Shown: in pieces, positions 8,376 through 16,641 of the stretch
Layout of the letters: every line of letters starts with the position of its first letter
How positions within the stretch are numbered: position 1 is the stretch's first letter
DNA from: a virus
Length of the DNA stretch: 47,251 nt
IMG/VR virus record: IMGVR_UViG_3300027743_000039
Coordinates: 1-47,251 of that record
Strand: one strand, 5' to 3'
Position numbers and translations under genes: made by a program
The notes under the pieces: generated by a model
The model's database searches: none
Seen by the model: the letters and a program-made list of their open reading frames with translations, nothing else
Told to the model about the DNA's origin: nothing

Positions 8376-9126
8376 GACCATCTCCAGCGTAGTGCAGAAA
8401 CATCCGCGTGGTCTCGCGCCAGTAGCCTCCATACACGTCGCGGCTCGACAGCTTGCCGTAGACATGCTGAAGAATGCGCGTGTTGTCGATGTAGACCGCG
8501 GCATGATTGATGTCTGGCTCGCCGCGTCCTGGCTGCGGTATCTGCATCAGAATAAGATCGCCGGTCTCGAGTTCCTTTTCAGTGGTCTCGACGAAACCCT
8601 GCGCGGCGAAGTTCTTGACGTACAGATCCTTTCCCTTGTACCACCAGTCATACTCGTCTTCGGCTGGCCGCGTGAGCACGACACCGCGGTTCCGCAGATA
8701 CCAGTCTTGGACGAGAGTGAAGCAATCGAGTATTCCATACGTGAACTCGCGCCCGATGAGGTCGGCTTCGTAGCCGCAGGGATTGAAGTCATGCACCGCG
8801 ACGAAGCGCGGCGTGTCTTCGCCTGCGTCCATGTGAACGGCGACGATGCTCCACGGCAGTTCCGACGCTTCGCACATGACCAGATCGGCTTCGCTCGGCA
8901 ACGCGCCAACGTCGGGATGGCTGTGAACGATGCGCGTGACCTTTCCAATATCTTCGGTAGCGGCGTACTGCGCCGGGTCAATGGTGAAGTGAGCAGCTTT
9001 GGTCGCGAGATTAGTGCATGGAACGTAGCGCTCACGCCCCTTGATTACAGCCACGAGACCGCACGACTCGCGTGGATAGCATTCCAGCGCGTGGTCGGTC
9101 GCAGCCTTGAGCGTGGCGGCTTTCAT
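8365..9126 (-). CDS. K: Tail tip assembly peptidase K-like (JAMM + NlpC/P60)
   Basis: A 253-residue two-domain protein like lambda gpK. The N-terminal JAB1/MPN domain has Glu20 (YPRESCGLV) and the zinc motif H68-S-H70-P ... S78-x-x-D81. The C-terminal NlpC/P60 domain has Cys135 in GILDCFTLVQDWY and His208 in INHAAVYI. In this family the protein is required for tail tip assembly and may process peptidoglycan or a tail protein. The start overlaps the L homologue stop by four bases (ATGA). With no separate endolysin visible, this is the only recognisable peptidoglycan-active domain in the window. Confidence 0.92.
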   Translation of the reverse strand: MKAATLKAATDHALECYPRESCGLVAVIKGRERYVPCTNLATKAAHFTIDPAQYAATEDIGKVTRIVHSHPDVGALPSEADLVMCEASELPWSIVAVHMDAGEDTPRFVAVHDFNPCGYEADLIGREFTYGILDCFTLVQDWYLRNRGVVLTRPAEDEYDWWYKGKDLYVKNFAAQGFVETTEKELETGDLILMQIPQPGRGEPDINHAAVYIDNTRILQHVYGKLSSRDVYGGYWRETTRMFLHYAGDGHVK

Positions 9127-9809
9127 CGCACCAGTCCAGCAGCGGGGAACCCGCCATGATTGAGGACGCCGTTCTCGCCAAAGCGTTTCTTGCACGATGT
9201 GACCTTCTTACCGCAGTCGTCAAGCGCGGGATTTGACGTCGGCGTGTCGTCGATCTTCGCCACCGGCCCGCCAGTGTATCCGCAATTCGCATCGCGGTAG
9301 CGCCATGGACATTGATTGGCGATGATCTGTCGGCGCGGAAGCTGCACGTTGTTGAAGTCCATCGCGCTGGCAAGCTCGAACGATGCCTGTTCTGCGGTTT
9401 CATGCGTCTTGCGCTCGATGAACCATATCTCGTCGGGAAACTTCTGCGTTGGATCGGCGGTTGGATTTCCGCCTGGGAAGTTGGCGGCGTCGAGATACTT
9501 GGTCAGCGTGCGACGCCGCGTGAAGATGGAACCGACGAGATCGTCGTAGCTGAGACACAGCGCGGTAATCGAACCGTTGAGGTTGGAAAGACTGAGAACA
9601 GGCGTCGGCGGCTTGCCGCTGGCCGCACGGTCGAAACCTTCCGCCTGAATCGGCCATGGATCGTACTGCAGTCCCTGCCACCAGATCGAGCCGATCTGCG
9701 GATAGCCGTGGAATCGGAATATTCCGACGCCAAGAGTCGTCGCATTGACCTCGTAGACCTCGATGAGGCCACCGGGTTCAAGCGATTGCATGTCAGCTTG
9801 AATGGTCAT
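9123..9809 (-). CDS. L: Minor tail protein L-like with four-cysteine metal site
   Basis: A 228-residue homologue of lambda gpL. The N-terminal beta domain (GGLIEVYEVNATTLGVGIFRF) is followed by a C-terminal region with Cys167, Cys176, Cys199 and Cys206. This spacing fits the cysteine cluster that binds an iron-sulfur cluster in lambda gpL. The protein forms part of the tail tip between the distal tail ring and J. The start overlaps the M homologue stop (ATGA). ATG at 9809 is chosen because it is the first in frame after M and gives the usual family length of about 230. Confidence 0.9.
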   Translation of the reverse strand: MTIQADMQSLEPGGLIEVYEVNATTLGVGIFRFHGYPQIGSIWWQGLQYDPWPIQAEGFDRAASGKPPTPVLSLSNLNGSITALCLSYDDLVGSIFTRRRTLTKYLDAANFPGGNPTADPTQKFPDEIWFIERKTHETAEQASFELASAMDFNNVQLPRRQIIANQCPWRYRDANCGYTGGPVAKIDDTPTSNPALDDCGKKVTSCKKRFGENGVLNHGGFPAAGLVR

Positions 9810-10144
9810 GGCACGAATATCTGTTCGAGAGTGAAGGACAGCGTCTCTTGACCGCCGCTGCGAGGAGTGTTGTTGTAGCCGGTGCAAAGATACAGACCCT
9901 GCACCGCGCCGATGACCGGTGGCGTCCAGTTGAACGAGATACCGATATGCGCATCGAGAAACTGCTTGATAGGCAGAATGTCGGCGGCAGCGCGGTCGAA
10001 CTTCAACGGCCACACTTGAAACTTCACGTTCAAGCCATCGGGGATAACCTGCGCATAGCCGTCACCAAACTGCGTTTTCATTATGCGCATCTTGATGTCG
10101 CCCGACGGACCGTCGTCTGGCAGAAAATTGAAGGTATCAGCCAT
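9806..10144 (-). CDS. M: Minor tail protein M-like (distal tail)
   Basis: A 112-residue protein of the phage minor tail / lambda gpM family. It has the characteristic sequence FGDGYAQVIPDGLN and a C-terminal ETLSFTLEQIFVP. In this family it forms the hexameric ring joining the tail tube to the tip. ATG at 10144 is chosen because the next upstream in-frame start would extend further into the tape measure gene. The eight-base overlap with the tape measure stop and the four-base overlap with L indicate coupled translation. Confidence 0.88.
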   Translation of the reverse strand: MADTFNFLPDDGPSGDIKMRIMKTQFGDGYAQVIPDGLNVKFQVWPLKFDRAAADILPIKQFLDAHIGISFNWTPPVIGAVQGLYLCTGYNNTPRSGGQETLSFTLEQIFVP

Positions 10145-12755
10145 GTTGCATTCTCCATAGCGAGCCGCCTGCACGCTGTTCTTGGTTCACGAGATCGCGG
10201 AAGCGCATGTCGACGAGTTCCTTGAACTGACGCATGCTGTTTTCTCGGTCGGCGTTGGACTGCGTCGACGACGATGAACCATCGCTGTTGATGTTGAACG
10301 TCGAGTTGAGCGTGACGCCTGCGTTCCCACCACCGAGGAGCGCCTGTTGCGTGAGCTGACGTGCTGTGATCGCCGCAGGCCCGCGCACAAACTCGGGGCC
10401 GTATTCGCCAACAACGCCGATCTTACCCGGAGGAATGCGACCGCCCTGATCGTGTTCAGTGAATTGCTGCGATTGGATCTGGCGGACATTGGCGATGCCT
10501 GCAATGATCGCCGCCGCTGCGGCTGCCGCGCCAAGCACTGGACCGACGTATGGAATCTTGACCATTGATGCGTATGCACCAGTCGCGGCTTCATACGTAT
10601 TGATGATGGCTTGCGCGGTCGACGCCGCCTTTGAGATTTCAAACGCGCGCTTCGCCTGCTTGCTATGACCCTTTGAATACGTCTCGGCAAGCTGAGCGAT
10701 GGCTCCGAACATATCGCTGCCTACCTGCGCCATTGCCTGATTCTTTTCTTTTTCGATTGCAAGCTGTTTCTCGGTCGTTTCGCGTTCAAGCCTGAGGATG
10801 AGATCACGCCGTTCTTCCTCGGTGAGCTGGGTAGACTTCATGATCTCATCGCGGCGACGTTGCTGATACTCAGCCTCAAGTTCCTCCTCGCTCAGGAGCC
10901 CGTCGTAGAGGGCGTCTTTCTTTTGCTGAAGGGAATCCTTGTAAGACTGCAGTTCTTCGGCATGATTGGCGTCGAGCTTCGCCAGCGCATCTTTTTGGAT
11001 CGCAGAACCTTCCTCGGTATTGGCAAGGATGATCGCCAAGCGGTTTACATACGACTCTTGAATGACCTGTTCTTCGCTGCGCAACGACAACCGCAGTTGC
11101 TCGAATTCAGCTCCCTTCGTCGCGGCGAGATCGGCCTTTTCTTTGTCGTACTGCGCGCGGCTGTCGTCGCTCATTTTCTTGCGATCTTCGGCGGTCAGCT
11201 CGACATGCGAATCGATGATCGCTTGGCGGGCTGCGTAAGAATCGTCGATGACCTGTTCTTCGTTGCGCAGGCTGTCGCGTAGTGCCTGCAATTCTGCGGC
11301 GCGATCTTCGGCTTTCTTTTTCGCCGCGTCACTGGCACGCTTCGCCGCAGCTTCGCGGTCGGACTTTGAACCGGGGTCTTCGGTATCTTCGCCAGTCGGC
11401 GGTGTGACGCCCGTTCCAGTGGCCGCTGCGGCGTCGCTCGCACGCTTGGCGTTCTTCTCATCGCTCAAGCCTAGCAGCCGATCCATTTTGATCGAAGCAT
11501 CGAGAGCTGCCTTGCGGTTCGCCAGTTCCTTGTCGCTTGAACCCTTGATCGTACCAAGTCCCGCGATGTTCGCCGCGCCTGCCCACCCGCGCGCGAGTCG
11601 GCCCACGAACGTTGAAGCGTTCTGGGCACGGTCGGCGATTTCCGCTTCCACGTCGGCAACTTCACGCAGCTTCTGCGTGGTCTTGGCGGCGTCGCTCGCA
11701 CCACCGAGAACGCTGGTGATGAACTCAGAACCGCTGTCAATCGCCTTGTTTGACCAACTGACGAATTGCGCAAACGCGCCGACCGATCCAAGGATCCCTT
11801 GAGTAAGAGACTGGAAACCCTGCTTGACATCGGGATCGTTGAGCGTAGTCGCGAGATTGTTTATCGCTACCACCGTTCCCTTGACACCTTCACCAGCGGC
11901 GTCGCCTTCCAGCAGGTTATGGAACGTATTCTTCAGATGCGACAGTGAACCTCCCAGCGTGTTGCGCGCGGCTTCGGCGGCACCACCCATCTTCGTTTCA
12001 AGCTTGCCGAAGATGATAGCCTGCGCTTCGGCCCGTTGGCCAGCGTCGACGAGGTTCTTGATAAGAGTCTTTTCTTCGTTGCTGAACTGCACGCCAGCGC
12101 GCGTCAACGACATGATTCCCCTCACCGGCTCGTTCAGCGCCTTGCCTACCATGCGCGTCGCACCTTCGAGATCGGTTCCCATTGCGGTGGCGACATTGAG
12201 GATCGCCTGCTCGGCACGCGGGAAGATGTTGGCACCGATGTTCTGGAACGTAAGAAGCAACGCTTCGGACCTGCCGATAGCTTCGTCATCGAACGTCGAC
12301 AGCTCCATCAGACCGGCCGACAAGTCGTTCAACGACTTCAACGTCATACCGGCCGCGCCTTTGGTCGACTTCAGCCGCGCTTCCAACTGAGCCTGCACCT
12401 GCTCGGCTTCAATCGTGTTGTCGATCATCGCACGGATGCCGCGACCGATCTGGTATCCGATGGTGCCGCCAATGGCGAGGTTCTTGATCGAGCGCAGCAT
12501 GCTCACCAGAGCGTCGTCTTCTTGCCTGATGGCGCGCGTGCGGTCCTGCGATCCCTTTACGAATTTTCCCTTGTCATCGCGCGACTGCGCCGCAGCCCGC
12601 GCGGCGGCTCCTACCTTGTCGTGCGCCTTCGCTTCCTGCTTGAGCTGGTCTTCGACCTTTTGACTTGCCTGCGTGAGCTGCTCGACTTCACCGGTGGCTT
12701 TGGTCACCTGCGTCGAATCGACATTGAGGACAAGACTGGCGGCATCAATTGCCAT
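10137..12755 (-). CDS. H: Tail tape measure protein
   Basis: An 872-residue protein. The N-terminus (MAIDAASLVLNVDSTQVTKA) is typical of lambda H-type tape measures. It is followed by a TMP_2-like domain (residues about 90-330), a long charged coiled-coil segment (about 460-700) rich in E, K, R and A, and a hydrophobic stretch near 755-785 (PVLGAAAAAAAIIAGIA). Near the C-terminus lies GKIGVVGEYGPEFVRGPAA, a common tape-measure ending. It sets tail length and is probably delivered into the cell envelope on infection. Its length predicts a tail shorter than or near lambda's, because lambda H has 853 residues before processing. Confidence 0.93.
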   Translation of the reverse strand: MAIDAASLVLNVDSTQVTKATGEVEQLTQASQKVEDQLKQEAKAHDKVGAAARAAAQSRDDKGKFVKGSQDRTRAIRQEDDALVSMLRSIKNLAIGGTIGYQIGRGIRAMIDNTIEAEQVQAQLEARLKSTKGAAGMTLKSLNDLSAGLMELSTFDDEAIGRSEALLLTFQNIGANIFPRAEQAILNVATAMGTDLEGATRMVGKALNEPVRGIMSLTRAGVQFSNEEKTLIKNLVDAGQRAEAQAIIFGKLETKMGGAAEAARNTLGGSLSHLKNTFHNLLEGDAAGEGVKGTVVAINNLATTLNDPDVKQGFQSLTQGILGSVGAFAQFVSWSNKAIDSGSEFITSVLGGASDAAKTTQKLREVADVEAEIADRAQNASTFVGRLARGWAGAANIAGLGTIKGSSDKELANRKAALDASIKMDRLLGLSDEKNAKRASDAAAATGTGVTPPTGEDTEDPGSKSDREAAAKRASDAAKKKAEDRAAELQALRDSLRNEEQVIDDSYAARQAIIDSHVELTAEDRKKMSDDSRAQYDKEKADLAATKGAEFEQLRLSLRSEEQVIQESYVNRLAIILANTEEGSAIQKDALAKLDANHAEELQSYKDSLQQKKDALYDGLLSEEELEAEYQQRRRDEIMKSTQLTEEERRDLILRLERETTEKQLAIEKEKNQAMAQVGSDMFGAIAQLAETYSKGHSKQAKRAFEISKAASTAQAIINTYEAATGAYASMVKIPYVGPVLGAAAAAAAIIAGIANVRQIQSQQFTEHDQGGRIPPGKIGVVGEYGPEFVRGPAAITARQLTQQALLGGGNAGVTLNSTFNINSDGSSSSTQSNADRENSMRQFKELVDMRFRDLVNQEQRAGGSLWRMQHG

Positions 12756-12758
12756 GAT

Positions 12759-12962
12759 TTATCTCCTACTCGCCCAATACTCTTGGTCTATCGCCTTGAT
12801 CGCTTTCGACTCCCAACCTTTGATGGGAGTTTCGGTGGCCTGCGCCCAATAGCAGATGTCTTGCCATTGAAGCGGCTCGCCGGTGAATATTTCCGCATAC
12901 CAGTCCCACAGGTATGAAAGCTCGGTCGGTTCCTCGGGACCATTGACTAACTCGACTGGCAT
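12759..12962 (-). CDS. Tail assembly chaperone T-like frame, expressed by -1 frameshift from G
   Basis: From the first ATG this frame gives 67 residues (MPVELVNGPEEPTELSYLWD ... KAIDQEYWASRR), rich in Trp. There is no ribosome site before that ATG. The frame is open upstream through the end of the G gene to a T TTT TTC heptamer at 13085-13091. In the lambda arrangement this part is made only as a G-T fusion after -1 slippage; here the fusion would have 235 residues, 127 from G and 108 from this frame. The T part recruits the tube protein to the tape measure in known systems. It lies directly before the tape measure gene, as expected. Confidence 0.8.
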   Translation of the reverse strand: MPVELVNGPEEPTELSYLWDWYAEIFTGEPLQWQDICYWAQATETPIKGWESKAIKAIDQEYWASRR

Positions 12963-13000
12963 CCGGCCAGTTGACTTGAATACCTGCTCGAGACTCGCCT

Positions 13001-13465
13001 TCAGACTTTGCTTTGAGCCTTTCGGGATCGTGCTGAGGTGGAACTCATGTCGGGCGTAGCGTCGGAGCTGACGGATGCGTTCCTGAAAAAATAGCCGCGG
13101 TCACTCGCAGTGATGTCGATTGAACTGCAGATCTGCGGTGCCTGCTTGAAGAACGCAATGATGTTTTCCTCGGTGCATTCTTCGGGGAACGACCATGCGA
13201 TGACCAACGACGCGGTGAGCCGCGTCGTCAGTTCGTAGACCGCCTCGTCCCTTTCCTTTTCGTCCTTGATCGACGCAAGACGCACCGCGTCGCGCTTCGC
13301 CTTCGTGTCGGCCGCACGAAATTCATCGCTGTCAACGCCGCGTATCTGGATCCACTGATCGGTCTTTCTCCCTGACGGTGTATACAGCGGAATACGGACG
13401 CCAGCGTTCGCGCGATCACGCGTGAAGAACTGGCTCTGCAGATCCTTGTCGTTGACGGCGTTCAT
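13001..13465 (-). CDS. Tail assembly chaperone G-like
   Basis: A 154-residue protein starting at ATG 13465, which overlaps the tube protein stop by one base (TAATG). The N-terminal part (VRIPLYTPSGRKTDQWIQIR) and the helical centre with KAKRDAVRLASIKDEKERDE are typical of tail chaperones. The C-terminus after GYFF is Ser-rich and ends KAQSKV. The Phe-Phe pair is encoded by the slippery TTTTTTC. In lambda-like systems G and the G-T fusion coat the tape measure during tail assembly and are absent from the virion. Confidence 0.85.
   Translation of the reverse strand: MNAVNDKDLQSQFFTRDRANAGVRIPLYTPSGRKTDQWIQIRGVDSDEFRAADTKAKRDAVRLASIKDEKERDEAVYELTTRLTASLVIAWSFPEECTEENIIAFFKQAPQICSSIDITASDRGYFFRNASVSSDATPDMSSTSARSRKAQSKV
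13085..13091 (-). promoter_or_regulatory. Programmed -1 ribosomal frameshift site T TTT TTC
   Basis: Read on the minus strand the sequence is TAT TTT TTC AGG in the G frame. The heptamer T TTT TTC fits the X XXY YYZ rule exactly. After a -1 shift the frame continues CAG GAA CGC ATC without a stop until 12759, giving the G-T fusion. Position relative to the tape measure and tube genes matches the conserved frameshift of lambda-type tail chaperones. Confidence 0.85.
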
Positions 13466-14379
13466 TACGGCGTCCTCGTGACCACGATCTGCGACAGATC
13501 GGTGTCCTTGTAAAGCGCCTGGAACGGCATCGACAGCGTGATCGGACCTTCGCCGCCAACGTCGGGCTGACCGCCGGTGTACTTGATGCGCGGGAGGCTG
13601 AAGGAATACTTCTGCGTGCCGGTGCCCGCGAGATCGAACGCAATGTCCGATTCCGTTTCGTTGATGAACTTGTCGAGCAGCAGACTGTTCTCGAAGTAAG
13701 CCGTGATCGAGCCTGTGAGGTTGCTGCGGCCGACGCTCGGATCGATGCTTGCCTTTGATCCCACGACGTAGCGCGCCTCGATGTTGTTCTCGAGAGTGAG
13801 CGAGATCTCGGTGATCACCGCGATTGGAACGCCGCCTTCGCTGAGCGTGCCGGTGAACGAGTCCATTGGACTGGTCGTCGATACCGCTGGATACGTCGCA
13901 CCCGCGATGATCGCGGTGGCGGTGGTCATGTTGCCGCCGATGATGCCGAACGAGCCGGTGATCATCGCGTTGGCATTGATCGCGAGATTGAGGCTGTTCA
14001 CCTCGCATCCCGTGTACCGATGATACGGCTTGTCGGCGGGAGCGATGTCTGCGAAGTAGCGTTCGATTGTGAAGTAGTGACGCAGAACACCGGCCTTTGC
14101 GATGTTCCCTGTCCATGCGCCCATCAGAACCGCTTCGAGAAAGTCGTCTTGCGATCCATAGCTGAGCTCGAAATTGATGTCGCCACCGACTTGATACGTA
14201 CCGTGGCGAACGTCGCGGATCTGGCGGTCGCTCACCATTTCCTCGGACTGCAGTATTTCCTTCGCAAGTCCCAGCGTCGTGCCGGTGTTGCGAAGCGTCT
14301 TGAACGCCGGAGTCGCTGGCGTGGTGCCGCGGACGAGTTCCGGAATATAACGGAGTGAATGGCGCGAGCCGCTGGCCAT
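13465..14379 (-). CDS. Major tail tube protein
   Basis: A 304-residue protein placed between the tail terminator and the chaperone genes, where the tube protein lies in lambda-like genomes. The N-terminus SLRYIPELVRGTTPATPAFK is typical of tail tube proteins of the TTP family. The rest is beta-rich, with GGDINFELSYGSQDDFLEAV and an inserted segment (about 135-200) that may be an immunoglobulin-like surface loop. Start ATG has AGGAG seven bases upstream. The C-terminus FQALYKDTDLSQIVVTRTP is typical. Confidence 0.88.
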   Translation of the reverse strand: MASGSRHSLRYIPELVRGTTPATPAFKTLRNTGTTLGLAKEILQSEEMVSDRQIRDVRHGTYQVGGDINFELSYGSQDDFLEAVLMGAWTGNIAKAGVLRHYFTIERYFADIAPADKPYHRYTGCEVNSLNLAINANAMITGSFGIIGGNMTTATAIIAGATYPAVSTTSPMDSFTGTLSEGGVPIAVITEISLTLENNIEARYVVGSKASIDPSVGRSNLTGSITAYFENSLLLDKFINETESDIAFDLAGTGTQKYSFSLPRIKYTGGQPDVGGEGPITLSMPFQALYKDTDLSQIVVTRTP

Positions 14380-14389
14380 GAGCGTTCTC

Positions 14390-14821
14390 CTAGCGTTTGA
14401 TCATCGAGTAGTAATACACGGATACGCTGATCGTAAGCGTCGCAGAATTCGTCTCAGACCTCCTTGCCTGAGTCATGTCGGCTTTTCGTATCAGCACCTC
14501 TTGCTCGTCCTTGATGTACTTCTTTCCGGCGGTGTAGTTTGCAGTCACGACGCACGCCGCCTCTGTGAGTCGTCTGATGCCATCGCCCACCGGGCCGTTG
14601 ACATCTACTTGGAACACGCCGACGAACATATCTTCGCCTTCGTCGCCAAGCGTATCTGGATCGCGCGCTGCGGGAATGTTGAACACCTCATACCAGATCG
14701 AGTCGTCGGTCGGTGGATCGAATTCACGTTCTGGGTATGCCGTCGGTCCCAGGTTCAGCGCGTTGAAGCTGGTCACCAGCGCCGAGTAGACCAGCCATTC
14801 GGAGTTCATTACGGCGCTCAT
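14390..14821 (-). CDS. Tail terminator / DUF4128-like protein
   Basis: A 143-residue protein overlapping the preceding gene by four bases (ATGA) with a GGAG ribosome site. The N-terminal helix (WLVYSALVTSFNALN) and PTAYPEREFDPPTDDSIWYE match the tail terminator/DUF4128 pattern. The later FQVDVNGPVGDGIRRLTEAA is also typical. Proteins of this group cap the tail tube and join it to the head. The assignment rests on position, length and sequence look. Confidence 0.75.
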   Translation of the reverse strand: MSAVMNSEWLVYSALVTSFNALNLGPTAYPEREFDPPTDDSIWYEVFNIPAARDPDTLGDEGEDMFVGVFQVDVNGPVGDGIRRLTEAACVVTANYTAGKKYIKDEQEVLIRKADMTQARRSETNSATLTISVSVYYYSMIKR

Positions 14822-15216
14822 CGGTTTCTCCTTGCCGCGCGGGCGACGATGCCTTGAACGCGCGCGAAGTTCTTACGCATCATACCGTATGGAGCTTTCG
14901 TGTGAGACCATCCCTCATACTCGATGCGATACGCATACGGCAGCGAGTTGGAAAGGTAGATCACAGACCCGAGCTTGATGTTGAATCCCTTTATTTCACC
15001 GGCGACGGTGCCGCCTGTCGGATCGGTGACCGGTCGCGTCGAAAGATCGGGCGATCCCTCGCTGATGCGCCAGTTGGCGCGCAGGTAGCCATCGAGAACC
15101 GGAGTGTCCATGACGGTGCTGGTAAACAGCTCAATGACAATCGCCTTGTGCGTATCTTCGAGCGAACGCCCGATGCGCTTGGCGTATGCAGAGAGATCGG
15201 CAGAAAACTGTCCCAC
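14818..15216 (-). CDS. Neck / HK97 gp10-like head-tail protein
   Basis: A 132-residue protein. GTG at 15216 is used as the start, with AGAGG five bases upstream and the preceding stop one base away. Features of the family are an N-terminal helix (FSADLSAYAKRIGRSLEDTH), a beta-rich centre with DTPVLDGYLRANWRIS, and a C-terminal helix with RKNFARVQGIVARAARRN. In this family the protein lies in the head-tail joining region. The next gene overlaps by ATGA. Confidence 0.7.
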   Translation of the reverse strand: MGQFSADLSAYAKRIGRSLEDTHKAIVIELFTSTVMDTPVLDGYLRANWRISEGSPDLSTRPVTDPTGGTVAGEIKGFNIKLGSVIYLSNSLPYAYRIEYEGWSHTKAPYGMMRKNFARVQGIVARAARRNR

Positions 15217-15217
15217 G

Positions 15218-15622
15218 TCAACCTCTTGTTACCATCATGGTGTAGAGCAGCGGAATTCCAGCAGGCGAAATCGGCGTGACGCCAACTCCAACCCAGCGAA
15301 CGATGTCACCGCCTTCTTCGGGAATCTTGATGTAGTCGCCAGCTTCCGGCGCCCACAGGAGTCCCTTTGCCGCGATCTTTACGTTGCGCGTCCCAGCGGC
15401 AATGGCGGTGCCGTCGATCAAACCGTCTGCTGGACTCGCGCCTACAGGCAGCACCACGCATGACATGGGCTGCTCATCGGTGTGACCGGGAAGCTCGGTG
15501 TCGGTGTCGGGGTCATACTCGCCTTCGATGAAGCGAGTGAGCACGAGATCGTCGCGTCCCTTGTCCGTGATCAGCGCAAGCGTAACCTGCGCCATTTCAT
15601 TATAGAATGCGGTGTCGACCAT
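15218..15622 (-). CDS. Head completion / head-tail joining protein
   Basis: A 134-residue protein whose ATG (15622) overlaps the upstream stop as TGATG, with AGGAG six bases before; a GTG one codon upstream is also possible. It contains VLPVGASPADGLIDGTAIAA and IKIPEEGGDIVRWVGVGVTP, typical of small beta-barrel head-tail joining proteins. Position between the connector and the neck protein supports this role. The precise family is not certain. Confidence 0.65.
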   Translation of the reverse strand: MVDTAFYNEMAQVTLALITDKGRDDLVLTRFIEGEYDPDTDTELPGHTDEQPMSCVVLPVGASPADGLIDGTAIAAGTRNVKIAAKGLLWAPEAGDYIKIPEEGGDIVRWVGVGVTPISPAGIPLLYTMMVTRG

Positions 15623-16134
15623 CACACTCTCCTGACCGGCACGTTGAGGGCGTAGCCCGTGAGCAGAGGCTCGAGGATCGCCATCGCCTTGCTGAGCACG
15701 ACGCCAGCGGCCGTGTCGCCGTCGATTGAATGTGGATTGGCGTACTTCACACTGACTGCGCCGACCACCGTCTGTTCGATGACCGCGCCAGTTGGACTCG
15801 GCGTGACCGTTGGCTGCAGATCGACGGTCATGGCGTCGAACGCAAGCTGAGTCTGGCCTCTGAGCAACTGTTCAGGCAATTCATCGTAATCGTAGTAGAA
15901 GCCGTCGATGACGACGCCGACACGCGGCCACTTCAGGTTCTGTTCCTTGCTATACCGCAGTCCCTGATAATTGAGCGACTGCATGTAGTCCATTGCCTTG
16001 ATCAGCAGGACTTCCTGTTCCTCGTCGGTTGCTGGAAGAGTGATGCCACGCTGCAACGCCGCCGCCTGCAAAGCTCCAACGGTCACGTATGACATCGCGT
16101 TTGGATTGCCAGTACCATCTTCGATCACTAGCAT
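15622..16134 (-). CDS. Head-tail connector / DnaT-like family protein
   Basis: A 170-residue protein with an AAGGAG ribosome site. The N-terminus LVIEDGTGNPNAMSYVTVGA and the region QEVLLIKAMDYMQSLNYQG match a phage group often labelled DnaT-like but found in head-tail connector position. YDELPEQLLRGQTQLAFDAM continues the same helical domain. The C-terminus contains conserved Lys-Tyr and hydrophobic stretches. I infer a head-tail adaptor function from its place after the capsid gene. The gene lies just downstream of a strong hairpin terminator. Confidence 0.72.
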   Translation of the reverse strand: MLVIEDGTGNPNAMSYVTVGALQAAALQRGITLPATDEEQEVLLIKAMDYMQSLNYQGLRYSKEQNLKWPRVGVVIDGFYYDYDELPEQLLRGQTQLAFDAMTVDLQPTVTPSPTGAVIEQTVVGAVSVKYANPHSIDGDTAAGVVLSKAMAILEPLLTGYALNVPVRRV

Positions 16135-16149
16135 GACACGACTCCTTGG

Positions 16150-16194
16150 AAAAAGTTCCCGGCACCCGCAGAGGGTAAGAACGAGTGCCGGGAA
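16150..16194 (-). terminator. Hairpin terminator downstream of the capsid genes
   Basis: On the minus strand a perfect 10-bp stem TTCCCGGCAC / GTGCCGGGAA (16185-16194 and 16156-16165) encloses a 19-base loop and is followed by C and five T. It lies in the only sizeable gap between the capsid and connector genes. It probably terminates part of the transcripts so that capsid mRNA is more abundant than tail mRNA. Confidence 0.7.
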
Positions 16195-16214
16195 AAGCTA
16201 CCGCCGTCCCTTGA

Positions 16215-16631
16215 TTATGCCCGACGCTTCTCGGCGTCCTTTTCGATGTCCTTGGCGATCTTCGTCTGCGATTCCAACTGCTCGGTCAACGTGGGCTGAT
16301 CTTCGTCCCAGCGTGCCTTGGAATCAGCCGTCCACAACTTGTCGTTCTGGTTGGCGGGCTGCACGCATTCGCGATCACCGGTATCGGTCGGCCGTTCCAT
16401 CGCAGCCAACAAAGCAGGATTGATCGAGCCGATCTTTCCCTCGCGCTTCGCCTTGTCGTCGTCGCCGAGACCGACTCCACGCGTGTTCTTGCCGCCGGGG
16501 CCGCCGTCACCGCGTCCGCCGTTGCCACGATCACCTTCCTTGTGTCGTGACAGGCGGTCGGCATCGCGCTGTTCACGCTGCTCGCGCTCGCTACGCTCGA
16601 GAGCGGTTTCGTCTTTCTTTCCGTTGCTCAT
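16215..16631 (-). CDS. Charged hypothetical protein next to the capsid gene
   Basis: A 138-residue, highly hydrophilic protein with an AAGGAG ribosome site, ten bases after the capsid gene. The N-terminal third is a run of Glu, Arg, Asp and Gly (ERSEREQREQRDADR; GDRGNGGRGDGGPGGKNTRG) and is probably disordered. The C-terminal part holds NPALLAAMERP and a charged helix. It might decorate or stabilise the capsid, but that is only a guess from position. No family is recognised. Confidence 0.6.
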   Translation of the reverse strand: MSNGKKDETALERSEREQREQRDADRLSRHKEGDRGNGGRGDGGPGGKNTRGVGLGDDDKAKREGKIGSINPALLAAMERPTDTGDRECVQPANQNDKLWTADSKARWDEDQPTLTEQLESQTKIAKDIEKDAEKRRA

Positions 16632-16641
16632 GTCGTGCTCC

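Noticed and set aside
12036-12917. Plus-strand open frame of 293 codons opposite the tape measure gene
   Set aside because: Antisense to a well-supported gene, no ribosome site, Arg/His/Leu-rich shadow composition.
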